Assembly (NCBI GenBank): GCA_964433555.1 | Contig: CAYSRG010000034.1 | Location: forward strand, 1 to 20,261 | Direction: 5' to 3' | Source: Stramentimicrobium sp964433555 | GTDB lineage: Bacteria; Atribacterota; Phoenicimicrobiia; Phoenicimicrobiales; Stramentimicrobiaceae | Length of the DNA stretch: 20,261 nt | Shown here: positions 8,917 to 16,244 of the stretch, piece after piece | How positions within the stretch are numbered: position 1 is the first letter of the stretch | Layout of the letters: each line of letters opens with the position of its first letter | Program-made: the position numbers and the translations under genes | The notes under the pieces: generated by a model | Database searches by the model: none | What the model saw: only the letters and a program-made list of their open reading frames with translations | Told to the model about the DNA's origin: nothing

Positions 8917-9454
8917 CTTATAACCTCTTCAAATGACTGTAGATACTTTTGAGAATAATAATATAGAGAATAAATAGTGTGAATCAAGGCAAAGAAACCT
9001 CCTACTACAAAGGCAAGGTATACTAGCCACATATCAATCAGCAATACTAGAGATTTCTGCTTTGTTTCAAAAACCCATTTAATTTGCTCTATAGACCACC
9101 AAATGAAAATAAAAATACAAATTATCATGATAACTTTAAAAATAATTTCCAGTAAATATTTTTTCTTATCAGAATGAATATACTTTTCTAAAAAGCCTGC
9201 GCGGAGGTGTGAATCCTCTTGGGATGCAACAGCTATAGCCAGCATATACATCCAAATTGAAGAAAACCGAGCAATTTCTTCCCATGATGAACTTTCAAAA
9301 TTAATTGTTATTCGTAAGAAAATAGCTAAATTAACCAAGATAATCATAATCATAAATGCTATGAGTGACCCATATTCTTCTACGATTTGAAGTGACTTTA
9401 AAAAGAGTTGCACCGCAGATTGTTTAGATTGTTTATTGGAATTATTACTGACCA
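8913..9454 (-). CDS. dctQ: TRAP transporter small permease, DctQ type
   Basis: The four-helix inner-membrane partner of the large permease; 180 aa. Hydrophobic segments lie at about 29-50, 64-80, 101-122 and 137-165. The signature between helices 1 and 2, SSWEEIARFSSIWMYMLAIA followed by HLRAGFLEK, is the DctQ pattern (E-E-x-x-R-F ... W ... H-x-R). I take the ATG at 9452-9454, because GGAGG at 9461-9465 lies 5 bases upstream. The frame could extend to a GTG at 9465-9467, but that codon overlaps the Shine-Dalgarno and adds only four residues. It is located between the solute-binding protein gene (about 35 bases away) and dctM (4-base overlap). Confidence 0.92.
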
Positions 9455-9488
9455 TACTAACCTCCACACAGGTTTTTATTCATTATCT

Positions 9489-10490
9489 TTATTTATTTAA
9501 ATTTTCTAACAAAAAATCTACAGGCTCATCACCAAGGGTCTCCCTGGCTTTATCCCACATACCACCCGGTTTTTTAGCCAATTCGATCCAGGCTTCTCTT
9601 TGTTCAGGAGTTAATCTTGTGACAACAACACCTTCTTCTTCAAATTTTTTATAGTACCCTTCTTCATCTTCCTTGGATTCTCTATTGACCTTTTCTACAA
9701 TCTCGTCTGCAGTTTGTTGAATTATTTCCTGGGTTTCGAGTGTAAGACTATCAAACAAACGCTGGTTTATAAGTATAGCAGAAAAAGCTGGCATGGAATT
9801 AGTATCGGTAAAATATTTCGTTACATCATGAAATTGGGTATAAACAGTCTCTACTGCCTGATTTGCCTGACAATCAATTGTACCAAGCTGTAAGCCAGTA
9901 AATACTTCACCCATATCAATGGAAACAACCGGTCCTAGACTTTCATAGTACACAACACTGGTAGGATAGCCAACACGGGTTTTGATCTTAAGTTTAGTAA
10001 TATCTTCGGGATAGACTACAGGGCCTTTCATCCCGGAATAGCCTTCAAAACCAATATTCATAAATCCAAGTAGTTTTACACCTAATTGTTCGCAACCATC
10101 TGCAATATATTTAAACAAAAATCCATCTCGACCATAGAATTCTTCAAAGTCTTCCCAATTGGTTACTACAAAATCCATATAGATTGCTGAGAATTGACTA
10201 TATCTTGGACTGGGTGGCAAAAATCCCATTTCCTGTGAACCTTTGCTGATATTATCAAATTCATCCATCCAAAAACCTAATTGCTGAACAGGATAGCAAT
10301 CCATAGAAATTTGTCCATCTGTTCTTTCCTCAATTAATTTAGCAAATTCAACCATTCCTGCGCCAAGAGGTACAAAATCAGGAACAAGAGTACCGATTCT
10401 CCATTTTTGTTGCTTAGCAAAACCTGAAAGAGACAAAAGTAGCATCAGAACCAAGAAAACTGAAACTGCTAAAATATATTTTCTCCTCAT
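9489..10490 (-). CDS. dctP: TRAP transporter periplasmic substrate-binding protein, DctP type
   Basis: Captures the substrate outside the inner membrane and delivers it to the DctQM permease. The first 25 residues are a Sec signal peptide: MRRK, a hydrophobic core (YILAVSVFLVLMLLLSLSG) and a cleavage site near FAKQ; no lipobox cysteine. The mature protein starts with the strand KWRIGTLVPDFVPLG. The segment KLKIKTRVGYPTSVVYYESLG (near 167-186) carries R172, at the position of the family arginine that salt-bridges the substrate carboxylate, and GLQLGTIDCQAN (199-210) matches the 'G..DG.e.n' hinge motif, here with Cys207 and Gln208. Length 333 aa is typical. AAAGGA lies 7-8 bases before the ATG. 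The chemical nature of the acid is unknown; amino-acid lyase neighbours suggest an amino acid or a derivative. Confidence 0.93.
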   Translation of the reverse strand: MRRKYILAVSVFLVLMLLLSLSGFAKQQKWRIGTLVPDFVPLGAGMVEFAKLIEERTDGQISMDCYPVQQLGFWMDEFDNISKGSQEMGFLPPSPRYSQFSAIYMDFVVTNWEDFEEFYGRDGFLFKYIADGCEQLGVKLLGFMNIGFEGYSGMKGPVVYPEDITKLKIKTRVGYPTSVVYYESLGPVVSIDMGEVFTGLQLGTIDCQANQAVETVYTQFHDVTKYFTDTNSMPAFSAILINQRLFDSLTLETQEIIQQTADEIVEKVNRESKEDEEGYYKKFEEEGVVVTRLTPEQREAWIELAKKPGGMWDKARETLGDEPVDFLLENLNK

Positions 10491-10623
10491 TATATTTTCC
10501 TTTCTTTATTTTATGCCTATATACTTGAACCATCATTTTCAATTAATTTTAAATCACCACCTTTCAACTTGATTTATGTGATGCAATATAAAAAATAAAC
10601 CAAGATCTCTTGCTGCTATAACT

Positions 10624-12012
10624 TTAGGGTAAGCGTTCTAACCGATACTGAAATATTCTTAAAAATTCATTCTTGGGCATCCACTTGATTCTAAAGCCTT
10701 TCACTTTTTCTCCCAAATCCATAGCTTCCTTAATTCCATCGGCAGCATACTCGAGCTGACTATCAGTATAAACACGACGGGGTACAGCATATCTGACTAA
10801 TTCAAAGGGAGGGGAGGTTAACTTGCCTGTTTCGGGATCAGTTCTACTCCAGCCCAGGCTGGATGGATTTTCTATACCCATTACCCCGGATTCAATATAA
10901 GCCTGAATAGATAAAGCCTGAGCAGCAAATTCTTCTTTGGGAATATGGGGGTATGTTTTTAGCCCATCAACATAAATTCCATGCCCACCAGCCGGTTCAT
11001 AAATGGGTATACCTTTTTCTCGAAGAATATCACCAAATAGTTTTACTTGTGAAATCCGGTGATGTAAATAATCATATTCCAGACCCTCATTTAATCCAAT
11101 GGCTAAGGCTTCTATGTCTCTTCCGGATAAGCCTCCGTAAGTAATGTATCCCTCAAACTGGATTAACATGGCACCCATCCGTTCATATAGTTCTTTATCA
11201 TTCGTTGCAATCAAACCTCCCATATTAACCAGGGCACCTTTTTTGGAACTCATGTGCATGATATCACCATAAGTATAAATCTCACGGCAAATCTCTCGAA
11301 TTGACTTATCTTGAAATCCTTCTTCTCTTTGTTTAATAAAATAGGCATTTTCGGCTACTCTGGCTGAATCAATAACAACTGTTATGCCGTTCTTTCGTGC
11401 TATTTCACTGGCTGCTTTTAAATTAGCCATTGAAACAGGTTGGCCAGCAGTAAAATTATTGGTAAGAACCATGCTTAAGAAAGGGATATTTTTAGCTCCT
11501 CTTTTCCTAATCATGTCTTCTAATTTATCCAAATCAATATTCCCTTTAAAAGGTCTATCAATTTGGGTATCAAGAGCTTCTTCTGGATATAGATTAATTG
11601 GTTCTATACCTAATCTTCTGGCATGCACTTTGGTTGTTCCAAAATGTGCATTTGCTGGTGTATATCCACCTGGTTCACTAATTAAACATGAGCATACTAT
11701 ATTTTCTGCTGCTCTTCCCTGATGTGCAGCTAACACATACTTATAACCAGTAAAATCTTGGACTGACTTTTCAAGATGATACCAGTTTTTACCACAAAAG
11801 TAGGACTCATCACCTTGCATCATGCCTGCCCACTGATCTTGACTCATAGCTGAAGTACCACTATCTGTCTCAAGGTTAATAGGAATATCCTCTGCCTTTA
11901 AAAATCCAGTGCAATAATCAGCCTGTTTTATTAATTTTTCTCTTTCTTCACGAGTATTCCATTTGATAGGTTCTACAACTTTAATTCGGTAAGGTGGCAT
12001 AACTTTTTTCAT
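10624..12012 (-). CDS. PLP-dependent beta-eliminating lyase, tyrosine phenol-lyase/tryptophanase family (paralog 2)
   Basis: Same family as the lyase at 5196-6551 but clearly diverged, so it is not a recent duplicate. The 462 aa carry SGTSAMSQDQW (51-61), GDESYFCG (67-74), HQGRAAEN (97-104), AGQPVSMAN (189-197), DSARVAENAYFIKQRE (215-230; D215 and R218 contact PLP), MSSKKGALVNMGG (254-266; Schiff-base lysine K258), AGGHGIYVDG (341-350) and PRRVYTD (411-417). The position of TPL Arg381 is N382 within GVMGIENPSS, and the conserved Arg of GVR/GIR is Met378. With an insertion DPETGK (392-397, also seen in tryptophanase), these changes give it a different pocket from paralog 1. AAGGAG lies 8 bases before the ATG. 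Directly preceded by ridA and followed by dctP. Tyrosine cleavage is unlikely; the substrate is not predictable from the sequence. Confidence 0.92.
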   Translation of the reverse strand: MKKVMPPYRIKVVEPIKWNTREEREKLIKQADYCTGFLKAEDIPINLETDSGTSAMSQDQWAGMMQGDESYFCGKNWYHLEKSVQDFTGYKYVLAAHQGRAAENIVCSCLISEPGGYTPANAHFGTTKVHARRLGIEPINLYPEEALDTQIDRPFKGNIDLDKLEDMIRKRGAKNIPFLSMVLTNNFTAGQPVSMANLKAASEIARKNGITVVIDSARVAENAYFIKQREEGFQDKSIREICREIYTYGDIMHMSSKKGALVNMGGLIATNDKELYERMGAMLIQFEGYITYGGLSGRDIEALAIGLNEGLEYDYLHHRISQVKLFGDILREKGIPIYEPAGGHGIYVDGLKTYPHIPKEEFAAQALSIQAYIESGVMGIENPSSLGWSRTDPETGKLTSPPFELVRYAVPRRVYTDSQLEYAADGIKEAMDLGEKVKGFRIKWMPKNEFLRIFQYRLERLP

Positions 12013-12058
12013 TGAATTATCTCCTTCTTATTTTAGTGAATAGCTACATTAACAAAAT

Positions 12059-12439
12059 TTATTGATAGGCTATCGCTTCAATTTCAATATCAGCATCTTT
12101 GGGTAATTTCACTACTTGGACACAGCTGCGAGCAGGGAAATCACTATTAAAATATTCTCCATAAATCTGATTTACACTGGCAAAATGATCCAAATTTTTT
12201 AAAAATATAGTTACCTTAACTATATGATTAGCTTCCAATTGATAAGGTTTTAAAGCAGCCATTAAATTATCTAATGACTTCCTAGCTTGTTTTTCGATGC
12301 CACCAGGCACTATTTCCCCTGTTTTGGCATCTATAGGTAACTGACCAGAAAGGAAGACAAATCGATCGATTTTAACAGCGGTAGAATAAGGACCGATAGC
12401 TTTCGGACTTTTGGGATTAACTAAAATCTCTTTTTGCAT
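12059..12439 (-). CDS. ridA: RidA/YjgF family 2-iminobutanoate/2-iminopropanoate deaminase
   Basis: RidA hydrolyses the reactive enamine/imine intermediates released by PLP enzymes, such as 2-aminoacrylate, to 2-oxo acids and ammonia in the cytoplasm. The 126-residue protein has the whole family pattern: AIGPYSTAV (14-22) with Y18, FLSGQLPID (29-37), YFNSDFPARSCVQVVKLPKD (97-115) with the catalytic carboxylate-binding R104 and C106, and IEIEAIA at the end (E119/E121). It is therefore predicted active. AGAGG lies 7 bases before the ATG. It sits 46 bases upstream of a beta-eliminating lyase whose direct product is 2-aminoacrylate, so the gene order itself supports a dedicated detoxifying role. 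Confidence 0.95.
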   Translation of the reverse strand: MQKEILVNPKSPKAIGPYSTAVKIDRFVFLSGQLPIDAKTGEIVPGGIEKQARKSLDNLMAALKPYQLEANHIVKVTIFLKNLDHFASVNQIYGEYFNSDFPARSCVQVVKLPKDADIEIEAIAYQ

Positions 12440-12481
12440 CTTTTAACCTCTTTATTCTTAATAAATTAGGTAAATAGTATT

Positions 12482-13165
12482 TTAACCTTGTTCTTGATTC
12501 TTTTTTCTCGCTTTTATTTCCTCCAGGTAATTATAGACAGTATAGCGAGAAACATTTAATTTAAAAGCAAGTTGATCCACTGCTCCTTTAACTAAAAATC
12601 CACCTTTTTCATCAACTTTTTCTACTACTCGTAAATTATCTTCTTTCTGCATTAATGAGATAGGTTTGTGTATTTCGTTTATCGCTTCATCTATTATGCT
12701 ACTAAGAATTTCATCTACATCTTTGGTAAATGTTTCTTCCTTTCCTCCATTTAATTCATTTATAGCGCAAAACTCATCCATAATCTTATCGAACATCATA
12801 TGCCCTGTCAGGTCATAATTTATACATAAACATCCAACTATTTTATTATTTTGGTCTTTAATAAAGACACTAGAAGATTTCAGGATTCTTCCGTCTTTTG
12901 TTTTGCTTTTATAATTTATCATTTTGTCTTCACGTTTATGACCAAACCCACCTTGGCGCCAGGCTGACAGAGCTAAGTCCGTTATCGGATCACCTATTTT
13001 TCTACCAGTAACATAACCATTTTCAATAGCAATAATTGAATTCTGGGGTCCGCTAAAATCATGCAATACAACTTCACAATTCTTACCAAATGTTTCAGCA
13101 ATAGTTTTTGTAATGGGTATGAGGCTTCTTATGAGGGGATGTATCTTTTTAATTTCTACTATCAT
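12482..13165 (-). CDS. YheO/DauR-like transcriptional regulator (PAS-like sensor plus C-terminal HTH)
   Basis: A 227-residue cytoplasmic DNA-binding protein. Residues about 8-125 form the YheO-like PAS domain: HPLIRSLIPITKTIAETFG, EVVLHDFSGPQNSIIAIENG (split at 31-50), the K/R-rich middle and IKDQNNKIVGCLCINYDLT near its end. Residues 189-215 form the helix-turn-helix typical of the family, GGFLVKGAVDQLAFKLNVSR followed by YTVYNYLEEI. A related protein, Pseudomonas DauR, controls D-arginine catabolism, and family members often accompany ridA and PLP-enzyme genes. AGAAGG lies 6 bases before the ATG. It is the first gene after a strong promoter with paired palindromes, so it probably controls itself and the seven genes behind it. 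Whether it represses or activates is not known. Confidence 0.9.
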   Translation of the reverse strand: MIVEIKKIHPLIRSLIPITKTIAETFGKNCEVVLHDFSGPQNSIIAIENGYVTGRKIGDPITDLALSAWRQGGFGHKREDKMINYKSKTKDGRILKSSSVFIKDQNNKIVGCLCINYDLTGHMMFDKIMDEFCAINELNGGKEETFTKDVDEILSSIIDEAINEIHKPISLMQKEDNLRVVEKVDEKGGFLVKGAVDQLAFKLNVSRYTVYNYLEEIKARKKNQEQG

Positions 13166-13201
13166 AGTTTACCTTCTAAATTGACACTTTATTTTATTTA
13201 T

Positions 13202-13230
13202 TAAAATATTTTATTAACTAAAATATTTTA
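13202..13230. promoter_or_regulatory. Two identical 12-bp palindromes: probable operator of the YheO/DauR-like regulator
   Basis: TAAAATATTTTA is a perfect palindrome and occurs at 13202-13213 and again at 13219-13230, with five bases (TTAAC) between them and 17 bases from centre to centre. The pair lies between the predicted transcription start (about 13234) and the start codon at 13165, where a bound protein would block transcription. AT-rich sequence makes single copies cheap, but an identical pair at this place is suggestive. Confidence 0.5.
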
Positions 13231-13240
13231 ATATATCTAA

Positions 13241-13268
13241 ATTATACTATACCTTTTTATAATGTCAA
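13241..13268 (-). promoter_or_regulatory. Consensus sigma-70/A-type promoter for the regulator-RidA-lyase-TRAP operon
   Basis: On the minus strand TTGACA (13263-13268) and TATAAT (13241-13246) are both perfect hexamers, separated by 16 bases. Transcription should start near 13234, giving a leader of about 70 bases before the regulator. It is the best promoter match in the window. Confidence 0.78.
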
Positions 13269-13775
13269 ATATTTTTACCTTACTCAAATTTGAAGATATT
13301 TAATAAATAATGACACTAATTAGATAGTTATTAGATGTCACGAAGGGGCATAGTGGCATACTAGTATCTTTATCAAAAGTATATCTCTTGTTATTGGTTT
13401 TATTTTCATTAAATATTTAGCAGAAGTAAATGCATTATAAATACCTGAAAAGCACATACCATGATATAGTTTAAAACCACCAATATCGTTTATTGTTTAT
13501 AATCCAAAACAAATCATCTCTTGGATTTAGTTAATCTTTTGTAATATTTGGATTATTTACAATTATTTCTCTACTGGACTTTAGTTTCCATTTACAATAA
13601 CTGGCATTTTTTTCACCAATCTCAGCGCACTTATACAAATCTTAGTAAAAAATAATTTATTTACGACCTAAAAACTATTTTTCTATCTTTTATCAATTCA
13701 TTATGCTACAAATAGGTTGGCTTGGAACATTATAGTGTTTTCAGCTTATAACTTAAAATCATAATTATTTCTCTA
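13269..13775. other. Intergenic region between the ABC/HAD operon and the regulator promoter
   Basis: About 500 AT-rich bases lacking a plausible gene. A 7-bp inverted repeat AATCCAA (13501-13507) / TTGGATT (13521-13527) with a 13-base loop is the only clear hairpin; it has no poly-U tail and is a weak candidate terminator for the operon ending at 13776. A short, more G/C-rich stretch near 13335-13360 is unexplained. Confidence 0.35.
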
Positions 13776-14360
13776 CTATTCATGATTATTGATATGAGTA
13801 TACTTTAGTAGCTCATTTTTCAGGGAGTAATTATCAACAAAGAGGATGGCTTTGATTCCCATTCTCTGGGCAGCAATTACATTTTCTAAGGTATCATCAA
13901 TAAAAATGGTTCGGTCTACAGTAGCCTTTTCTTTATCTATAATATACTGATAAAATTGGGGATCTGGTTTTGCTATCCCTAGCAAATGAGAAGCATAAAT
14001 ATTATCAAAATACCAGTAATCTCCCCGTTCTAAGTGAGACTGGTAATGGACCTGAAATGTATTTGTGCCACAAACAACTCGGTAATTCTTCCTCAATTCG
14101 CTGATAATGGAAGTGACTACTTGATTGATGGTAGGATGAAAATATTTTTTAAATAAATCTGTTTTAATATTCTGTTTTATTTTCTTAGAAAATTGTTTCC
14201 AGAATTGTGGACTATTTATTTTACCACAAAGTAAATTTATCCAATTTTGCCCGGCTAATTTAAAAAATTGCTTCTCGCTTATTTCTAAATGCTCAGCAAT
14301 AGATGGAATTACATTGGTGTGGCTGGCCACAACACCACCCATATCAAAAATAAATAACAT
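13776..14360 (-). CDS. HAD-IA family phosphatase (YihX-like)
   Basis: A small soluble haloacid-dehalogenase-superfamily hydrolase, probably a sugar-phosphate or other small-molecule phosphatase. Motif I is IFDMGGVV with nucleophile D6; the usual second Asp is replaced by G8, as in the YihX-like branch (FDLGNV). Motif II is VCGTNT (T99), motif III K131 in GIAKPDPQFY, motif IV FIDDTLENV (D155, D156). The cap insert between motifs I and II is helical (about 15-85). I choose ATG at 14358-14360 (194 aa). A TTG six bases earlier is in frame, but the AGAGG site fits the ATG (about 9-10 bases) better than the TTG (4 bases). It follows the MalG-like gene by about 20 bases, so it is the last gene of the sugar-importer operon and may dephosphorylate a sugar phosphate. 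A CCTCTC/GAGAGG inverted repeat (14371-14376/14392-14397) overlaps its ribosome site. Confidence 0.85.
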   Translation of the reverse strand: MLFIFDMGGVVASHTNVIPSIAEHLEISEKQFFKLAGQNWINLLCGKINSPQFWKQFSKKIKQNIKTDLFKKYFHPTINQVVTSIISELRKNYRVVCGTNTFQVHYQSHLERGDYWYFDNIYASHLLGIAKPDPQFYQYIIDKEKATVDRTIFIDDTLENVIAAQRMGIKAILFVDNYSLKNELLKYTHINNHE

Positions 14361-14380
14361 GTTCAAGAAACCTCTCTTTC

Positions 14381-15256
14381 CTAACCTTTGCGAGAGGAAA
14401 ATAGAGCAGCGCCTCCGATAAAATATTTTGATAGTCTTATAAACAAAATTAAAATAGGAATACTAGCAATGGAAGCAACTGCCATTAAGGCACCTTCATC
14501 AGTATGTTTTTCAGAAATGAATCTGACAATATATTGAGGAATTGTCTTCATCTCTTCACTTTGAACAATCAGTAAAGGCCACAATAGATTATCCCATTGT
14601 GACTTAAATGTCAGCACTGCCAGCGTTGCCATTGCTGGTATACTATTGGGAACAATAATAGTTCTAAAAATCATCATCTCGCTGGCACCATCAATCCGTG
14701 CCGCATCAAGTATTTCATCAGGGAAGGTAATAAAATATTGTCTCATTAGAAATATACCAAAAGCATTCACTAAAAAAGGAATAATCAATCCCTGATAGGA
14801 ATTCTGTAAACCTAATTTGGTTACTACCAGATAAAGGGGAATCATAATTGCTTCAAAGGGAATCATAAAAGTGGCCATAATCATCATAAATACCGCATTC
14901 CTTCCCCAGAAACGATATTTAGCTAATCCAAAACCGGTTATTGCTGAAAGTATGACGGTGGTGACCGTTACAGAGCCGGCAACAATAAATGAGTTTAAGA
15001 TGTTTCTAATATAAATAAAACTACCATCATTACCTCTTATACCCTGCCAGTAATTTTGCCAGTAAATACCTTTAGGGATCCAGGGAAAAGGCATTTTCAT
15101 CACATCACTGGCTGGCATTACAGATGCTGTAAACATGAAGACTAAAGGAGCTAATACAAATATAGCCGTCCCGATTAAAAATAACCAGATAAAGCTATTA
15201 ATGATGATAGATGAAATATTACTGTTTTTAGTTTTTTTTTGCCATTTTTTCTGCAT
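14381..15256 (-). CDS. Carbohydrate ABC transporter permease, MalG-like
   Basis: One of two inner-membrane permeases of a CUT1-type sugar importer. The 291 residues hold six hydrophobic segments, the first at about 16-42. The EAA loop that docks on the ATPase is ILDAARIDGASEMMIFRTII (182-201) followed by P203. The short cytoplasmic tail ending FIGGAALFSSRKG resembles the MalG-type C-terminus that contacts the ATPase. The start ATG is preceded by AAGGA at 7 bases, which overlaps the stop of the MalF-like gene; the genes are 10 bases apart and likely coupled. The sugar is unknown. Confidence 0.93.
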   Translation of the reverse strand: MQKKWQKKTKNSNISSIIINSFIWLFLIGTAIFVLAPLVFMFTASVMPASDVMKMPFPWIPKGIYWQNYWQGIRGNDGSFIYIRNILNSFIVAGSVTVTTVILSAITGFGLAKYRFWGRNAVFMMIMATFMIPFEAIMIPLYLVVTKLGLQNSYQGLIIPFLVNAFGIFLMRQYFITFPDEILDAARIDGASEMMIFRTIIVPNSIPAMATLAVLTFKSQWDNLLWPLLIVQSEEMKTIPQYIVRFISEKHTDEGALMAVASIASIPILILFIRLSKYFIGGAALFSSRKG

Positions 15257-15266
15257 AATGCAATCC

Positions 15267-16178
15267 TTAGTAACTAACTTCTTCAGAACGAGAAACTCTA
15301 AACTGCAACCAGGTAAAGATAAGCATTATGAAGAATAATATGACACTCATGGCACTCGCTCTGCCGATTCGGTGATCCCGAATTGCAGTATGATAGATAT
15401 TTAGGGTAATTACATTAATAGGAGCCATGGGGGCTCCACCCTGAGTAAATAAATACTGGGTACTGAAAGTCTTTAAACATTGCAGCATAGACATCACCGA
15501 CACCAGAACAGTAGTTGGTTTTAAGAGAGGGAGAGTAATATAGTAAAAATCCTGCCAGCGACTGGCACCGTCAATGAGAGCCGCTTCATGGGTTGACTGG
15601 GGTATCGTGGTCAAACCAACAATAAAAATAATGGTAAAATATCCCAGATATTTCCAGCTATAAACAACCATGGTGGATATCTGTACCATTATGGAATTGG
15701 CCAAAAATTTATGATCAACACCCGGTGAATTAAATAAGAAATTAAGAACTTGGTTACCCAGTCCCCTGGGATCGAATATCAAGAGCCATATTACAGCTAC
15801 CACAACCGAGGATAGCACAGCAGGAGAATAATAAGCCATTTGAAAAAATTGTTGGAATCTCTTTCTGCTGACAATAAAATTAGCCAGGATTAAACTAAGT
15901 ATTACAATGGGGATAAAAGTTCCAATAGTGAAAACAGCCGTTGCTCTAATGGAGTTCCAGAAATCAGGCGACTTTAATAGATAGGTATAGTTTTGTAAAG
16001 CAATAAAATCAGGTGGTTGTAAAGAAAGTAACTTTTTCCGGAAGAAGCTGGTATAAAGTGCGGTAAAAATAGGATAAAAACTAAACAAAGAGAAAAAAAG
16101 AATAGAAGGAATAACAAAAAACAATCCCCACCTTGATTTCTTTTGTTCTATTCCGGATTTAAATAAAGAGTATTTCAT
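15267..16178 (-). CDS. Carbohydrate ABC transporter permease, MalF/UgpA-like
   Basis: The other permease of the importer: 303 residues with six hydrophobic segments (first at about 17-43). The EAA loop is THEAALIDGASRWQDFYYIT (196-215), then LP at 216-217. It lacks the extra N-terminal helices and large periplasmic loop of enterobacterial MalF, and so is of the short UgpA/LacF type. AAGGAAGG lies just upstream of the ATG. The binding-protein gene is 66 bases upstream, with a hairpin between them. Confidence 0.93.
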   Translation of the reverse strand: MKYSLFKSGIEQKKSRWGLFFVIPSILFFSLFSFYPIFTALYTSFFRKKLLSLQPPDFIALQNYTYLLKSPDFWNSIRATAVFTIGTFIPIVILSLILANFIVSRKRFQQFFQMAYYSPAVLSSVVVAVIWLLIFDPRGLGNQVLNFLFNSPGVDHKFLANSIMVQISTMVVYSWKYLGYFTIIFIVGLTTIPQSTHEAALIDGASRWQDFYYITLPLLKPTTVLVSVMSMLQCLKTFSTQYLFTQGGAPMAPINVITLNIYHTAIRDHRIGRASAMSVILFFIMLIFTWLQFRVSRSEEVSY

Positions 16179-16197
16179 ATATTTTGACCTTCCTTAA

Positions 16198-16230
16198 TAA
16201 AACAAAAAGGGCTAGGCAGAAACCTAGCCC
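16198..16230 (-). terminator. Intercistronic terminator-like hairpin between binding-protein and permease genes
   Basis: GGGCTAGG (16209-16216) and CCTAGCCC (16223-16230) make a perfect 8-bp stem with a 6-base loop. On the minus strand it is followed directly by TTTTTGTTTTATT, an intrinsic terminator layout. Its position after the binding-protein stop and before the permeases suggests partial termination or mRNA protection, which yields more binding protein than permease. Confidence 0.8.
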
Positions 16231-16244
16231 CTCAGTCATTACTA

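Noticed and set aside
9455..9467. GTG at 9465-9467 as the start of the small TRAP permease.
   Set aside because: It overlaps the GGAGG ribosome site, which is well placed for the ATG at 9452-9454.
5196..12012. Naming the two lyases tyrosine phenol-lyase (tpl) or tryptophanase (tnaA).
   Set aside because: The TPL-specific arginine is absent in both, and tryptophanase specificity cannot be shown by eye; no tnaC-like leader peptide was seen.
13501..13527. AATCCAA/TTGGATT hairpin as terminator of the ABC/HAD operon.
   Set aside because: Seven AT-rich pairs, a 13-base loop and no following T tract on the minus strand make it too weak to call.
14361..14366. TTG at 14364-14366 as the start of the HAD phosphatase.
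   Set aside because: Its distance to AGAGG is only about 4 bases; the ATG at 14358-14360 is a better codon with better spacing and leads straight into motif I.
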